Made by a program: the position numbers and the translations under genes. The notes below the pieces were generated by a model. It was not told the DNA's origin and ran no database searches. It saw only the letters and a list, made by a program, of their open reading frames with translations. This document shows, in pieces, positions 1-4,882 of a stretch of DNA of 6,468 bases (its first letter is position 1; each line of letters begins with the position of its first letter). This stretch comes from Solirubrobacterales bacterium (GTDB lineage Bacteria; Actinomycetota; Thermoleophilia; Solirubrobacterales; Solirubrobacteraceae): NCBI GenBank assembly GCA_026392325.1, contig JAPLCH010000142.1, positions 1 through 6,468 of the forward strand, written 5' to 3'.

Positions 1-228
1 GATGCAGGTCTTCTGAGGTGCCCCGTCTTCGGAGGGCGTGGCGTTTGCCCCTACTGGCGTTGTGGGGTAGCCGGTCGCAAGGGTGCATTTGCTGGCATCT
101 GTATTGCCGGGCACGGTGCTGGTCGCCGCCCCACCGCTGGCAACGCCAACCACTCCGCTAGCGAGCAGAACTGCCATTGCAACTGCACCGAACGGACTGC
201 CCTTGAAGAGACGCGCGAGCTTCCTCAC
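1..228 (-). CDS. Secreted protein of unknown function, N-terminal 76 residues (cut by window edge)
   Basis: The reading frame starts with GTG at 226-228 and stays open to base 1, so only the N-terminus is visible. The first residues are basic (RKLARLFK), followed by a hydrophobic segment at about residues 13-31 (FGAVAMAVLLASGVVGVAS) and small residues GGAA at 32-35, a typical Sec signal peptide with cleavage probably near residue 35. The mature part is rich in Thr, Pro, Gly and Ala, with cysteines at about 48 and 75 that could form a disulfide outside the cell. The start is supported by a Shine-Dalgarno-like AAAAGGGG on the minus strand a few bases upstream and by a good promoter behind it. 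I do not recognise the family. It is divergent from the rest of the window and is probably the old chromosomal neighbour of the toxin-antitoxin region. Confidence 0.7.
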   Translation of the reverse strand, partial: MRKLARLFKGSPFGAVAMAVLLASGVVGVASGGAATSTVPGNTDASKCTLATGYPTTPVGANATPSEDGAPQKTCI

Positions 229-281
229 AGTGAGACCCCTTTTGGAATGCCAGCGGCCCGTTCCGCCGGCGCATAGGCGCC

Positions 282-311
282 ACAATAACCCTATGTACAT
301 ATTTGTGTCAA
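282..311 (-). promoter_or_regulatory. Sigma70-type promoter of the secreted protein
   Basis: On the minus strand there is a perfect -35 TTGACA (306-311), an 18-bp spacer and a -10 TATTGT (282-287). This predicts transcription starting near 275 and a leader of roughly 47 nt that carries the AAAAGGGG ribosome-binding site. The spacer contains the 10-bp palindrome TATGTACATA (292-301), which could bind a repressor between the two promoter boxes; that role is inference. Confidence 0.6.
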
Positions 312-411
312 GTGTGGCACCCGGCGTGATGATTCGGGCCGACCGGTCTAGCATTTTTTCGAACGCTGGTGAGTCGCTGGCGGTTTGGATCGCTGACAGG
401 GGCCCGACAAC

Positions 412-471
412 ATTCGCAGCAACTTTGCGCAAACTCTTGGATATCCGTCACTGCTGGAGTACGATTGTCCA
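412..471 (+). promoter_or_regulatory. Repeated promoter module, copy 1 (box CAACTTTGCGCA)
   Basis: The module reads ATTCGCAG, then the 12-mer CAACTTTGCGCA (420-431), 5 nt, a -35 TTGGAT (437-442), a 17-nt spacer, a -10 TACGAT (460-465), and 6 nt (TGTCCA) before an ATG at 472. It has the same length and layout as the modules at 1583, 5599 and 5991. The promoter would fire rightward, into the 3' end of the doc gene, which lies on the other strand. Confidence 0.65.
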
Positions 472-657
472 ATGGCCGCAACCGGTAGTACTGGTGAGGC
501 TTCTCTCTTTCCGGTTGGACTGGGAAGCCTGACACCGGTGTCAGGTTGGTTCCTTGATGTGGGAGCGGATCCACTCAGTGGCCGCGGCAATGGCCCAGTC
601 GCCTGCCGCGATGGCGACCATCGACTGTTCGGCTTCGTCCACCGGCGGCACCGGTGA
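472..657 (+). CDS. Possible leaderless short ORF (61 residues), antisense to the end of doc
   Basis: An ATG sits exactly 6 nt after the -10 box of promoter copy 1, the same position as the start of the 67-residue gene at 5659, so it would be translated without a leader. The predicted product begins MAATGSTGEASLFPVGLG and has no recognisable domain. From base 541 on, the frame overlaps the end of doc on the opposite strand and becomes rich in His and Arg, so only the first 23 or so codons lie in free sequence. It may be the 5' remnant of a gene whose remainder was replaced by the doc cassette, a short peptide, or merely the first part of an untranslated or antisense transcript. The promoter is much better supported than the protein. 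Confidence 0.25.
   Translation: MAATGSTGEASLFPVGLGSLTPVSGWFLDVGADPLSGRGNGPVACRDGDHRLFGFVHRRHR
528..545. terminator. 18-bp perfect palindrome at the doc stop codon, possible terminator
   Basis: CCTGACACCGGTGTCAGG is a perfect dyad. As RNA it folds into a 7-bp stem with a CCGG loop, and the doc stop codon (541-543) lies inside it. No T run follows on either strand, so it may be a weak or factor-assisted terminator for the antitoxin-doc operon. A competing fold exists on the + strand, because AGGCTTC (497-503) can pair with GAAGCCT (524-530). A protein-binding site is the alternative. Confidence 0.35.
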
Positions 658-942
658 CCAGGACCGCCCGTTGATGTCGATGAACATGAGAAGCGCAACG
701 AATGCTGCCCGCTTGTTGCCGTCCGGCAGCGGGTGATTCCTGGAGAGACGAACGACCAGCACCGCTGCCTTCTCCACGAAGTCGGGGTGGAACTCGGTTT
801 CGCCGAAACCGGCCTGCGGAGCCTTCAGCGCCGAGTCCGCAAGTTCAAGTCGTGATGAGCCGCGAATTGTCGCCTCATCGAGGCCTGTGACCAGCCGGGC
901 GATCTCGACATAGTCGTCGAGCGTCAGGTAGCGGACCGTCAC
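541..942 (-). CDS. doc: Doc-family toxin (death on curing, Fic-fold protein kinase)
   Basis: This 133-residue protein has the normal length of Doc toxins. Near residues 70-80 it carries HPLPDGNKRAA, the Doc version of the Fic motif: the catalytic His70, an acidic residue at 74 and NKR rather than the NGR of AMP-transferring Fic enzymes. Known Doc proteins use an inverted ATP to phosphorylate elongation factor Tu and stop translation. The N-terminal segment (RYLTLDDYVEIARLVTG) and the helix after the motif (AFVALLMFIDINGRSW) match the family layout. The position equivalent to the usual Ala of DANKR is Gly, a common variant. Its ATG overlaps the stop of the upstream antitoxin by 4 bp (ATGA), so the two are translationally coupled. 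The gene appears complete, so the toxin is probably active when its partner is lost. Confidence 0.9.
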   Translation of the reverse strand: MTVRYLTLDDYVEIARLVTGLDEATIRGSSRLELADSALKAPQAGFGETEFHPDFVEKAAVLVVRLSRNHPLPDGNKRAAFVALLMFIDINGRSWSPVPPVDEAEQSMVAIAAGDWAIAAATEWIRSHIKEPT

Positions 943-1148
943 TTCGCGAGCCGTTCGAGAAGCTCCCTATTCTCCTCGATGATCTCCTTCACCCGTGCTG
1001 TGAACTCCGGGTCTCTGCGGCGACGCTCGATCGCCTCCCGGAGTGATTGCTTGACCGTCTCGTTGATGCTCTGACCTTCGGCCTGCGCAAGGGCCTCGGT
1101 GTCAGCAGCAAGCTCATCGTCGAGACGGACGGTCAGATTCTTACCCAT
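939..1148 (-). CDS. Ribbon-helix-helix antitoxin partnered with Doc
   Basis: The product is 69 residues from the ATG at 1146-1148 (MGKNLTVRLDDEL). The first part, TVRLDDELAADTEALAQAEGQSINETVKQSL (residues 6-36), is a ribbon-helix-helix DNA-binding domain: a beta strand followed by two helices. The rest is a long charged helix (ERRRRDPEFTARVKEIIEENRELLERLAK) of the type that wraps the toxin and blocks its active site. A longer frame begins at 1196, but I reject that start: the chosen ATG lies 6 nt after a TACCAT -10 box, which predicts a leaderless mRNA and leaves the extra 16 residues upstream of the transcript. It precedes and overlaps doc, the usual antitoxin-first order, and the pair should repress its own promoter. 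The fold differs from the P1 Phd fold, so I give no symbol. Confidence 0.85.
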   Translation of the reverse strand: MGKNLTVRLDDELAADTEALAQAEGQSINETVKQSLREAIERRRRDPEFTARVKEIIEENRELLERLAK

Positions 1149-1154
1149 GGTGTC

Positions 1155-1160
1155 ATGGTA
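1155..1160 (-). promoter_or_regulatory. -10 box of the antitoxin-doc operon, leaderless start
   Basis: On the minus strand TACCAT is followed by GACACC and then the antitoxin ATG, so transcription should begin at or next to the A of the start codon. There is no Shine-Dalgarno sequence between them. I find no convincing -35 box at 16-18 bp. Confidence 0.5.
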
Positions 1161-1269
1161 GCACGGTGGCATGGAGTGAAAGCGATTCGTTCTCATTGAC
1201 CACCAGCGTATGCAGCAAACTCATGCGATTCGGCGACGACTTGTCAAGAAACCGTCAACAGTGTTCGAC

Positions 1270-1498
1270 GGGATTGACCACCGGGGAATATTGCGCGCCC
1301 ACCTGCTCCAATACGTACATCGTCAAGCCTGTGAAGCTCGTTGCCAACAAGCTTTTCTCAGCCGGGCCTAATGGCTTCGTTTGGGATGGCAAGGTCAACA
1401 AGAAGCTTGCGGACAAGGGTAGTTGGGAGGCCAAGATCACCGCGGTCAGCGGAGTTCGTAAGGCAACCCTGACGCAGTTCCCGATCACCATCCGCTGA
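1270..1498 (+). pseudogene. C-terminal relic of an Ig-like (FlgD-type) extracellular protein
   Basis: The frame ending in TGA at 1496-1498 encodes KPVKLVANKLFSAGPNG, then FVWDGKVNKKLADKGSWEAKITAVSG and an ending TQFPITIR. The pattern of a strand, VWDGK, a short charged turn, then a G-x-W/Y-x-x-K-I strand is that of FlgD-type or bacterial Ig-like beta-sandwich domains, which usually sit at the C-terminus of secreted or surface proteins. No plausible start or N-terminal domain precedes it. The open frame extends back to a GTG at 1166, but that codon lies at the promoter of the antitoxin and the extra sequence is low in structure. I therefore read it as the tail left when the antitoxin-doc cassette replaced the front of a gene. 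The boundary given is approximate. An unusual small secreted protein is the less likely alternative. Confidence 0.4.
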
Positions 1499-1582
1499 GC
1501 TTTACTGTCTCACCCCAGGAGAAGGGTTCCGGGACGTTTGGGCGGCGTGATCTTCGCAATCCCTAACAAAGGACAGCCGCAA

Positions 1583-1642
1583 ATTCGCAACAACTTTGCG
1601 CAAGTCCTTGGCAGCAGGCCACAGCCCAATTACGCTCAACCA
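1583..1642 (+). promoter_or_regulatory. Repeated promoter module, copy 2 (box CAACTTTGCGCA)
   Basis: ATTCGCAA is followed by the invariant 12-mer (1591-1602), 5 nt, a -35 TTGGCA (1608-1613), a 17-nt spacer, a -10 TACGCT (1631-1636) and 6 nt (CAACCA). The base triplet at the expected start, 1643-1645, is ACG rather than ATG. This is the copy closest to the consensus -35 (five of six bases of TTGACA). Confidence 0.65.
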
Positions 1643-1743
1643 ACGAGTAGCCATGCAAGCAACGCTCCGGATGCGCCTTGCTGTTCTTCCCCTATTACTC
1701 CCCGCCCTCCGGCTCTTGCTGGACTGGCGGGGTTTTTGTTTTT
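1643..1743 (+). ncRNA. Candidate small RNA of about 95-100 nt between promoter copy 2 and a terminator
   Basis: A promoter with fixed geometry predicts a transcript starting near 1643, and a strong intrinsic terminator ends it near 1738-1743. In between is a pyrimidine-rich, unpaired-looking stretch (TTGCTGTTCTTCCCCTATTA, from 1679) and no convincing reading frame: the triplet at the start is ACG, and the frame from the ATG at 1653 runs straight through the terminator hairpin. C/U-rich single-stranded segments next to hairpins are known in actinobacterial small RNAs, where they pair with G-rich ribosome-binding sites; applying that here is inference. A decayed leaderless gene whose ATG became ACG is the alternative. 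Confidence 0.4.
1700..1743 (+). terminator. Strong intrinsic terminator with nested hairpins
   Basis: CCCCGCC (1700-1706) pairs with GGCGGGG (1726-1732), and inside it CCGGC (1709-1713) pairs with GCTGG (1718-1722) around a TCTT loop. The stem is followed at once by TTTTT G TTTTT (1733-1743), the classic U tract. It ends the transcript of promoter copy 2 and insulates the antitoxin gene that starts at 1844. Confidence 0.75.
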
Positions 1744-1831
1744 CTGGCCCCGCCCGCAGGCGTCCCGGGGCTATGGGTGGTTGGAGCGAATTGCCCTCCA
1801 GCCGATCGCCTGCGCTACCTTCAGGCACTGC

Positions 1832-1837
1832 TAAACT
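1832..1837 (+). promoter_or_regulatory. -10 box of the AbiE-like module, leaderless start
   Basis: TAAACT is followed by AACGAT and the ATG at 1844, the same -10 to start distance (6 nt) as four other starts in this window. There is no ribosome-binding site. No good -35 is visible 16-18 bp upstream. Confidence 0.5.
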
Positions 1838-1843
1838 AACGAT

Positions 1844-2548
1844 ATGGACACCCTCTCTGTCTCGGATGTAGCTAGATCGTTGGGTACTTCGATTCCGCGA
1901 GTCCAACGGGCGATCACCCGGCTTGGAATCTCTGGAGATGGCCGGCGACGCCCCCGCTACACGGTCAAGCAGTCTGAGCAACTGTGCCGCGAGCTTGGGG
2001 CCGCATCGCGGATTGACGGCTTTTCCCAGACCGAAGTGCGAGTCCTCGCGGCGCTTGCCATGGCTCCCCGCGGGCTTTCATCCGTTCGCGTGCTCGCAGC
2101 GAGGGCGGGCCTGTCGCCGACGGCTGCCTCACGGGCGTTCACCCAACTTGAATCACGCGGTTTGGCCATGCGTGAGCGAACCATGGTCGCCGCGGGCCGA
2201 GCCAAGGCGGTTGACGTTCTAAGCGCAAACAGAAGCGCGGAAAAGTGGGCTGCGCTTACCCGAGAGTTGTCCACAACCATTCCGCCAATCAAGCCTTCAA
2301 CCACAGCCGCACGTGTCCCACCCCACCTTCACCACCTCTTCTGGAATACGGCTTCTTCTCAAATGAACACGGGTAGCTCGGGCGGCTATATTGCCCGCCG
2401 CCTGATCACAGAAGGTGACATTGAGGGCCTTGGGTGGGGAGCCGCAAACCTCTCCCGCGCAGATTGGCTTCACGCAGCCCAAACGCGCGGGCTCGACAAA
2501 CGACAGAGGGCAATGGCACTGAACTTCGCGCAGCAAGGCAAGCCGTGA
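1844..2548 (+). CDS. Winged-helix antitoxin / regulator of a type IV (AbiE-like) toxin-antitoxin module
   Basis: The 234-residue product has two DNA-binding parts and a C-terminal domain. Residues 4-45 (LSVSDVARSLGTSIPRVQRAITRLG) form a helix-turn-helix. Residues 61-110 (SQTEVRVLAALAMAPRGLSSVRVLAARAGLSPTAASRAFTQLESRGL, with a wing after it) form a MarR-like winged helix. From about 158, VPPHLHHLFWN followed by YIARRLITEGDIEGLGWGAANL and LDKRQRAMALNFA is the conserved tail found in proteins encoded directly upstream of AbiEii-type nucleotidyltransferases. The gene has a leaderless ATG start and its TGA overlaps the GTG of the toxin by 4 bp. It probably represses the operon and counters the toxin, either by undoing its modification or by other indirect means, since type IV antitoxins do not bind the toxin directly. 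Confidence 0.75.
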   Translation: MDTLSVSDVARSLGTSIPRVQRAITRLGISGDGRRRPRYTVKQSEQLCRELGAASRIDGFSQTEVRVLAALAMAPRGLSSVRVLAARAGLSPTAASRAFTQLESRGLAMRERTMVAAGRAKAVDVLSANRSAEKWAALTRELSTTIPPIKPSTTAARVPPHLHHLFWNTASSQMNTGSSGGYIARRLITEGDIEGLGWGAANLSRADWLHAAQTRGLDKRQRAMALNFAQQGKP

Positions 2549-3210
2549 ACCTGCCCGAGCACATCAGGAAAGTCCTTCCCAAAGACACGGCTGATTCGTG
2601 GGAAGCACTTGTTCCTGTGCTGCCGCCAGACATCTACCTTGCTGGTGGGACTGCCCTCGCCGTCCACCTTCAGCATCGGGTGAGTCGTGACCTGGATTTC
2701 TTCTTCCATGCTGATGCCGTTGACCTCTCCGAGCTGGAGAGCAAGGTGGCCGATGTCGGGCCCTTTGCAGTGACATCCAGGGCACCGGGGACTCTCAACG
2801 GCCTCTTCTCACAGACAAAGGTTCAATTCCTTCACTGCGATGAGACTGATGCGCAGACGCTGCTTGAGCCGCCAAGAGTGATCGCCGGACTTCATGTGGC
2901 TGGGATACCCGACATTTTTGCGATGAAACTCAAGGTCATTGCCGACCGTGGCGAGTTGCGGGACTACTTTGACCTGATGAAAATTGAGCAGCAGACGGGT
3001 CTGCGTGCTGAGGAGGGCATTGGCTTTTTCCTCTCTCGTTTCAGGCGAAGCCCAGACAACCAGGTCTTACTGCCGGTGCTCTCCGCATTGGGCTACCTGG
3101 ATGATGTTGACGAGGGCGATTCACTGCCCGTGAAGAAGGCGACAATCGATGCCTACTGGCGCAAGCGTCAACCCGAGGTTGCACGGCACTTGCAACGCTT
3201 TGGCGTGTGA
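2545..3210 (+). CDS. AbiEii/AbiGii-type nucleotidyltransferase toxin
   Basis: The 221-residue protein starts at a GTG (2545-2547) that overlaps the antitoxin stop as GTGA and has AAGG about 8 nt upstream; longer frames from 2434 run inside the antitoxin gene and are rejected. The nucleotidyltransferase signature is complete: LAGGTALAVHLQHRVSRDLDFF (residues 32-53), with Gly34-Gly35 and the metal-binding pair Asp49 and Asp51. The second block, IPDIFAMKLKVIADRGELRDYFDLMKIE (121-148), matches the conserved DxxAMKLxAIxxRGxxxDxxDL region with Lys128 and Asp140. Family members transfer nucleotides to RNA (tRNA acceptor ends in the studied MenT/AbiEii cases) and halt growth or abort phage infection. 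The target here cannot be read from the sequence. The gene looks intact. Confidence 0.85.
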   Translation: MNLPEHIRKVLPKDTADSWEALVPVLPPDIYLAGGTALAVHLQHRVSRDLDFFFHADAVDLSELESKVADVGPFAVTSRAPGTLNGLFSQTKVQFLHCDETDAQTLLEPPRVIAGLHVAGIPDIFAMKLKVIADRGELRDYFDLMKIEQQTGLRAEEGIGFFLSRFRRSPDNQVLLPVLSALGYLDDVDEGDSLPVKKATIDAYWRKRQPEVARHLQRFGV

Positions 3211-3339
3211 GGGCAGTTGGGCTGAGCGCCTAACCTCGCTGATCGCCCTTACTCCGGAGAAGGCTTGTTCCTGGTCCGAGCTGAGGCTCTTGGGAACTGT
3301 TCCGCAGCCGCCTTGGCCAGCCAATCAGACGAACTGAGC

Positions 3340-3373
3340 AGGCGCCGCGTGCGCCTTAAACCGCCCCGCGGTT
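3340..3373. terminator. Pair of small hairpins between converging toxin and fic genes
   Basis: AGGCGC (3340-3345) pairs with GCGCCT (3351-3356), and AACCGC (3359-3364) pairs with GCGGTT (3368-3373). Read on the minus strand, the second hairpin starts within the fic stop codon and is followed by TTTAAGG, a short weak U run. These may act as a bidirectional terminator for the AbiEii-like toxin and fic. Apart from this, 3211-3371 shows no gene. Confidence 0.35.
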
Positions 3374-4589
3374 ACGCGCGCTGCGACATGGTGCGTTCGA
3401 AATCGTCGATCGCGTCGAGCAGTTCTCCGCACTCCCACGCTCGCCCCCAACGCCTTCCGTTGAGAGGTTGGATGACGCCTGCGTCGGCCAGCTGTGTGAG
3501 CGCGTTTCCTACTGCAACGTGGGAGCGCCCGGTCGCTTGCTGCATGCTCGGAACGTCAAGGATTGGGTACTCGGGAATCAGGTTGATTAGCTGACGGCCA
3601 GTGGAGTCGCTGCGCAGGCTCCCAAGTCGGCTAAGGAACTCGTCTTGGAGGGTCCGGATCGTTTCGGCAAGACGCGCTGTTCCTTCACACGCCCCAGTTG
3701 TCGCCTCCGCGAAGCGCTTACACCACGTGCTCACGTCACCAGAGCTGTAGGCGCCCAGGCCGCCGATGTAGTTGCGCTGCCGGGCTGCCAGCAACAGACT
3801 GATCGGAGGCACCTCGTCTAGGACGCAGTTTCTGCGACGGAGAATGGCGTAGATGATGGCCCTCCCCACTCGTCCATTTCCGTCAACGAACGGGTGGATG
3901 TTTTCACACTGAGCGTGAGCGATAGCGGCCTGCGCCACAGCGGGCAGGTCGGTGCGATTGATGAAGCTACAGAGGTCGCCGAGTAACTCGGGGACGAGCT
4001 CCGGTGGCGGGCCAACGTACACGGCACCGATCGGGCTGTAGTCGTCGCCACCAATCCAATTCTGTTCGGTTCGGACGGCTCCCGCGATTTCCGCGTCCAC
4101 TGTGAATCTGAGCAGGGCACGGTGAATGGCGAGCAAGTCGTCCTCCGACACGTTGCGCGCCTCAGACCCCAGTTTCACTGCGGTCTCCATCGCGTCGACG
4201 TTGCCCAACACTTCAGCTGCCTTAGGGTCGCCACTGCGGCCACTGGCACGGGCGTATGCCGCCCTAGCGAGTGACCTTTGGGACGAGACCTTTCCCTCTA
4301 TTCGGGATGAAGCTGAACTCTCCGAGCGCAACAGGCTTCGCGCAAGGGTGAGGGTTGGCCGCCGCAGGGGGTCGTCCTTGAGCCGTTGCAGTGCCGCGGT
4401 CGCATCGGATAGCCCCGCAACGGCATCACTGCCGAACGCGAACTCTCGGCCAGCTATTGCCGCAGGGACGAAGGCCTTGAACTTGCCAGCTTTGCGGGCT
4501 CCGACAGGCGCAGCGTAGTCGCGAGGCCAGAACTGTTCGACATGAACACCTAAGGGATCGTGCGGGTTGTGAGCTGGTTTGCGAGGCAT
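3372..4589 (-). CDS. Class II Fic protein AMP-transferase with C-terminal winged helix
   Basis: The 405-residue protein has the normal layout of class II Fic proteins. The N-terminal domain (about 15-100) ends with the inhibitory helix motif SSRIEG at 94-99, matching S/TxxxE/N-G; its Glu98 would block ATP gamma-phosphate binding and keep the enzyme off. The Fic core (about 145-270) holds the active-site loop HPFVDGNGR at 232-240 with catalytic His232, Asn238 and Arg240, the AMP-transferring form rather than the Doc kinase form. The GGDDYSPIGAVYVGPPPELVPEL segment (180-202) is the flap that positions the target. Residues 330-385 (LINLIPEYPILDVPSMQQATGRSHVAVGNALTQLADAGVI) form a winged helix, so it can probably bind DNA. 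The ATG has AAGGA 5 nt upstream, so this gene, unlike its neighbours, is not leaderless. It is likely to attach AMP to a Tyr, Ser or Thr of a host protein. The target is unknown. Confidence 0.9.
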   Translation of the reverse strand: MPRKPAHNPHDPLGVHVEQFWPRDYAAPVGARKAGKFKAFVPAAIAGREFAFGSDAVAGLSDATAALQRLKDDPLRRPTLTLARSLLRSESSASSRIEGKVSSQRSLARAAYARASGRSGDPKAAEVLGNVDAMETAVKLGSEARNVSEDDLLAIHRALLRFTVDAEIAGAVRTEQNWIGGDDYSPIGAVYVGPPPELVPELLGDLCSFINRTDLPAVAQAAIAHAQCENIHPFVDGNGRVGRAIIYAILRRRNCVLDEVPPISLLLAARQRNYIGGLGAYSSGDVSTWCKRFAEATTGACEGTARLAETIRTLQDEFLSRLGSLRSDSTGRQLINLIPEYPILDVPSMQQATGRSHVAVGNALTQLADAGVIQPLNGRRWGRAWECGELLDAIDDFERTMSQRA

Positions 4590-4595
4590 CGGGTT

Positions 4596-4646
4596 CCTTA
4601 CATTGTTCTAGCGACAATGTAAGGTTAGCACCTGATCCTTACATTG
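4596..4646 (-). promoter_or_regulatory. Triple-repeat operator over the fic promoter and ribosome-binding site
   Basis: CCTTACATTGT (4596-4606) and ACAATGTAAGG (4614-4624) form a perfect 11-bp inverted repeat with a 7-nt spacer. A third copy, CCTTACATTG, lies at 4637-4646, and a partial CCTTACA at 4695-4701. On the minus strand the AAGG of the copy nearest the gene is also the fic Shine-Dalgarno sequence. A possible extended -10 (TGCTAACCT) lies between the second and third copies; no good -35 was found. The natural candidate ligand is the winged helix of Fic itself, giving autorepression; that is inference. Confidence 0.65.
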
Positions 4647-4711
4647 CGTTGGTGGCTTGGGAAGGATCACTCCGGCAGGTGGTGCTGCGGCGGTCCTTAC
4701 AAGTTCGGCGC

Positions 4712-4882
4712 TCATGCCACAACCTTGGCGCTCACCGCTGCCAGCTGTTCGTGGAGGAACTTTGCAGCGACCTTTGCGACAAGCTTGCGAAGCCGTGGCA
4801 GTGGGACCGAAGTTTCAGCGGCGAGGTTTGTAAGACGATCTTCGAGGGCTTGTCTAAACGCGATCGAATTCTCGTAGATCAT
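4712..4882 (-). pseudogene. Truncated AbiEii-type toxin (56 residues left)
   Basis: The ATG overlaps the stop of the AbiEi-type antitoxin by 4 bp (ATGA), the usual arrangement of an antitoxin-toxin pair. The product begins MIYENSIAFRQALEDRLTNL and continues AAETSVPLPRLRKLVA, which is the typical N-terminus of one AbiEii subfamily; there the next residues are normally FERFLARL followed by the catalytic GG...DxD domain. Here the sequence changes after residue 36 to KVAAKFLHEQLAAVSAKVVA and stops. The nucleotidyltransferase domain is absent and does not continue in another frame before the fic control region. The toxin is therefore inactive. The break is close to base 4775 and probably marks a recombination junction with the fic cassette. 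Confidence 0.65.

Noticed and set aside
83..532. 149-residue + strand ORF opposite the secreted protein
   Set aside because: It is a shadow of the minus-strand signal-peptide gene and its promoter, with no domain and no good start.
939..1196. Longer antitoxin start at 1196
   Set aside because: The -10 box TACCAT lies inside the extra 16 codons, and the ribbon-helix-helix strand begins right after the ATG at 1148.
1166..1269. N-terminal extension of the Ig-like relic from the GTG at 1166
   Set aside because: This stretch overlaps the upstream promoter region of the antitoxin, has no ribosome-binding site or signal peptide, and reads as non-coding sequence that happens to be open.
1596..1871. 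ORF with a hydrophobic stretch (MRLAVLPLLLPALRLLLDW)
   Set aside because: It runs through the intrinsic terminator hairpin and its T tract and into the next gene; the hydrophobicity comes from translating the C/T-rich RNA body.
4126..4518. 130-residue + strand ORF inside fic
   Set aside because: It is antisense to a well supported Fic protein; the Ser/Arg/Ala-rich composition is typical of opposite-strand frames in GC-rich DNA.
4771..4789. Weak fifth copy of the box (CCTTTGCGACAAGCTTGCGA)
   Set aside because: It lies inside the truncated toxin, matches only TTTGCG, and has no TAnnnT at the required distance.
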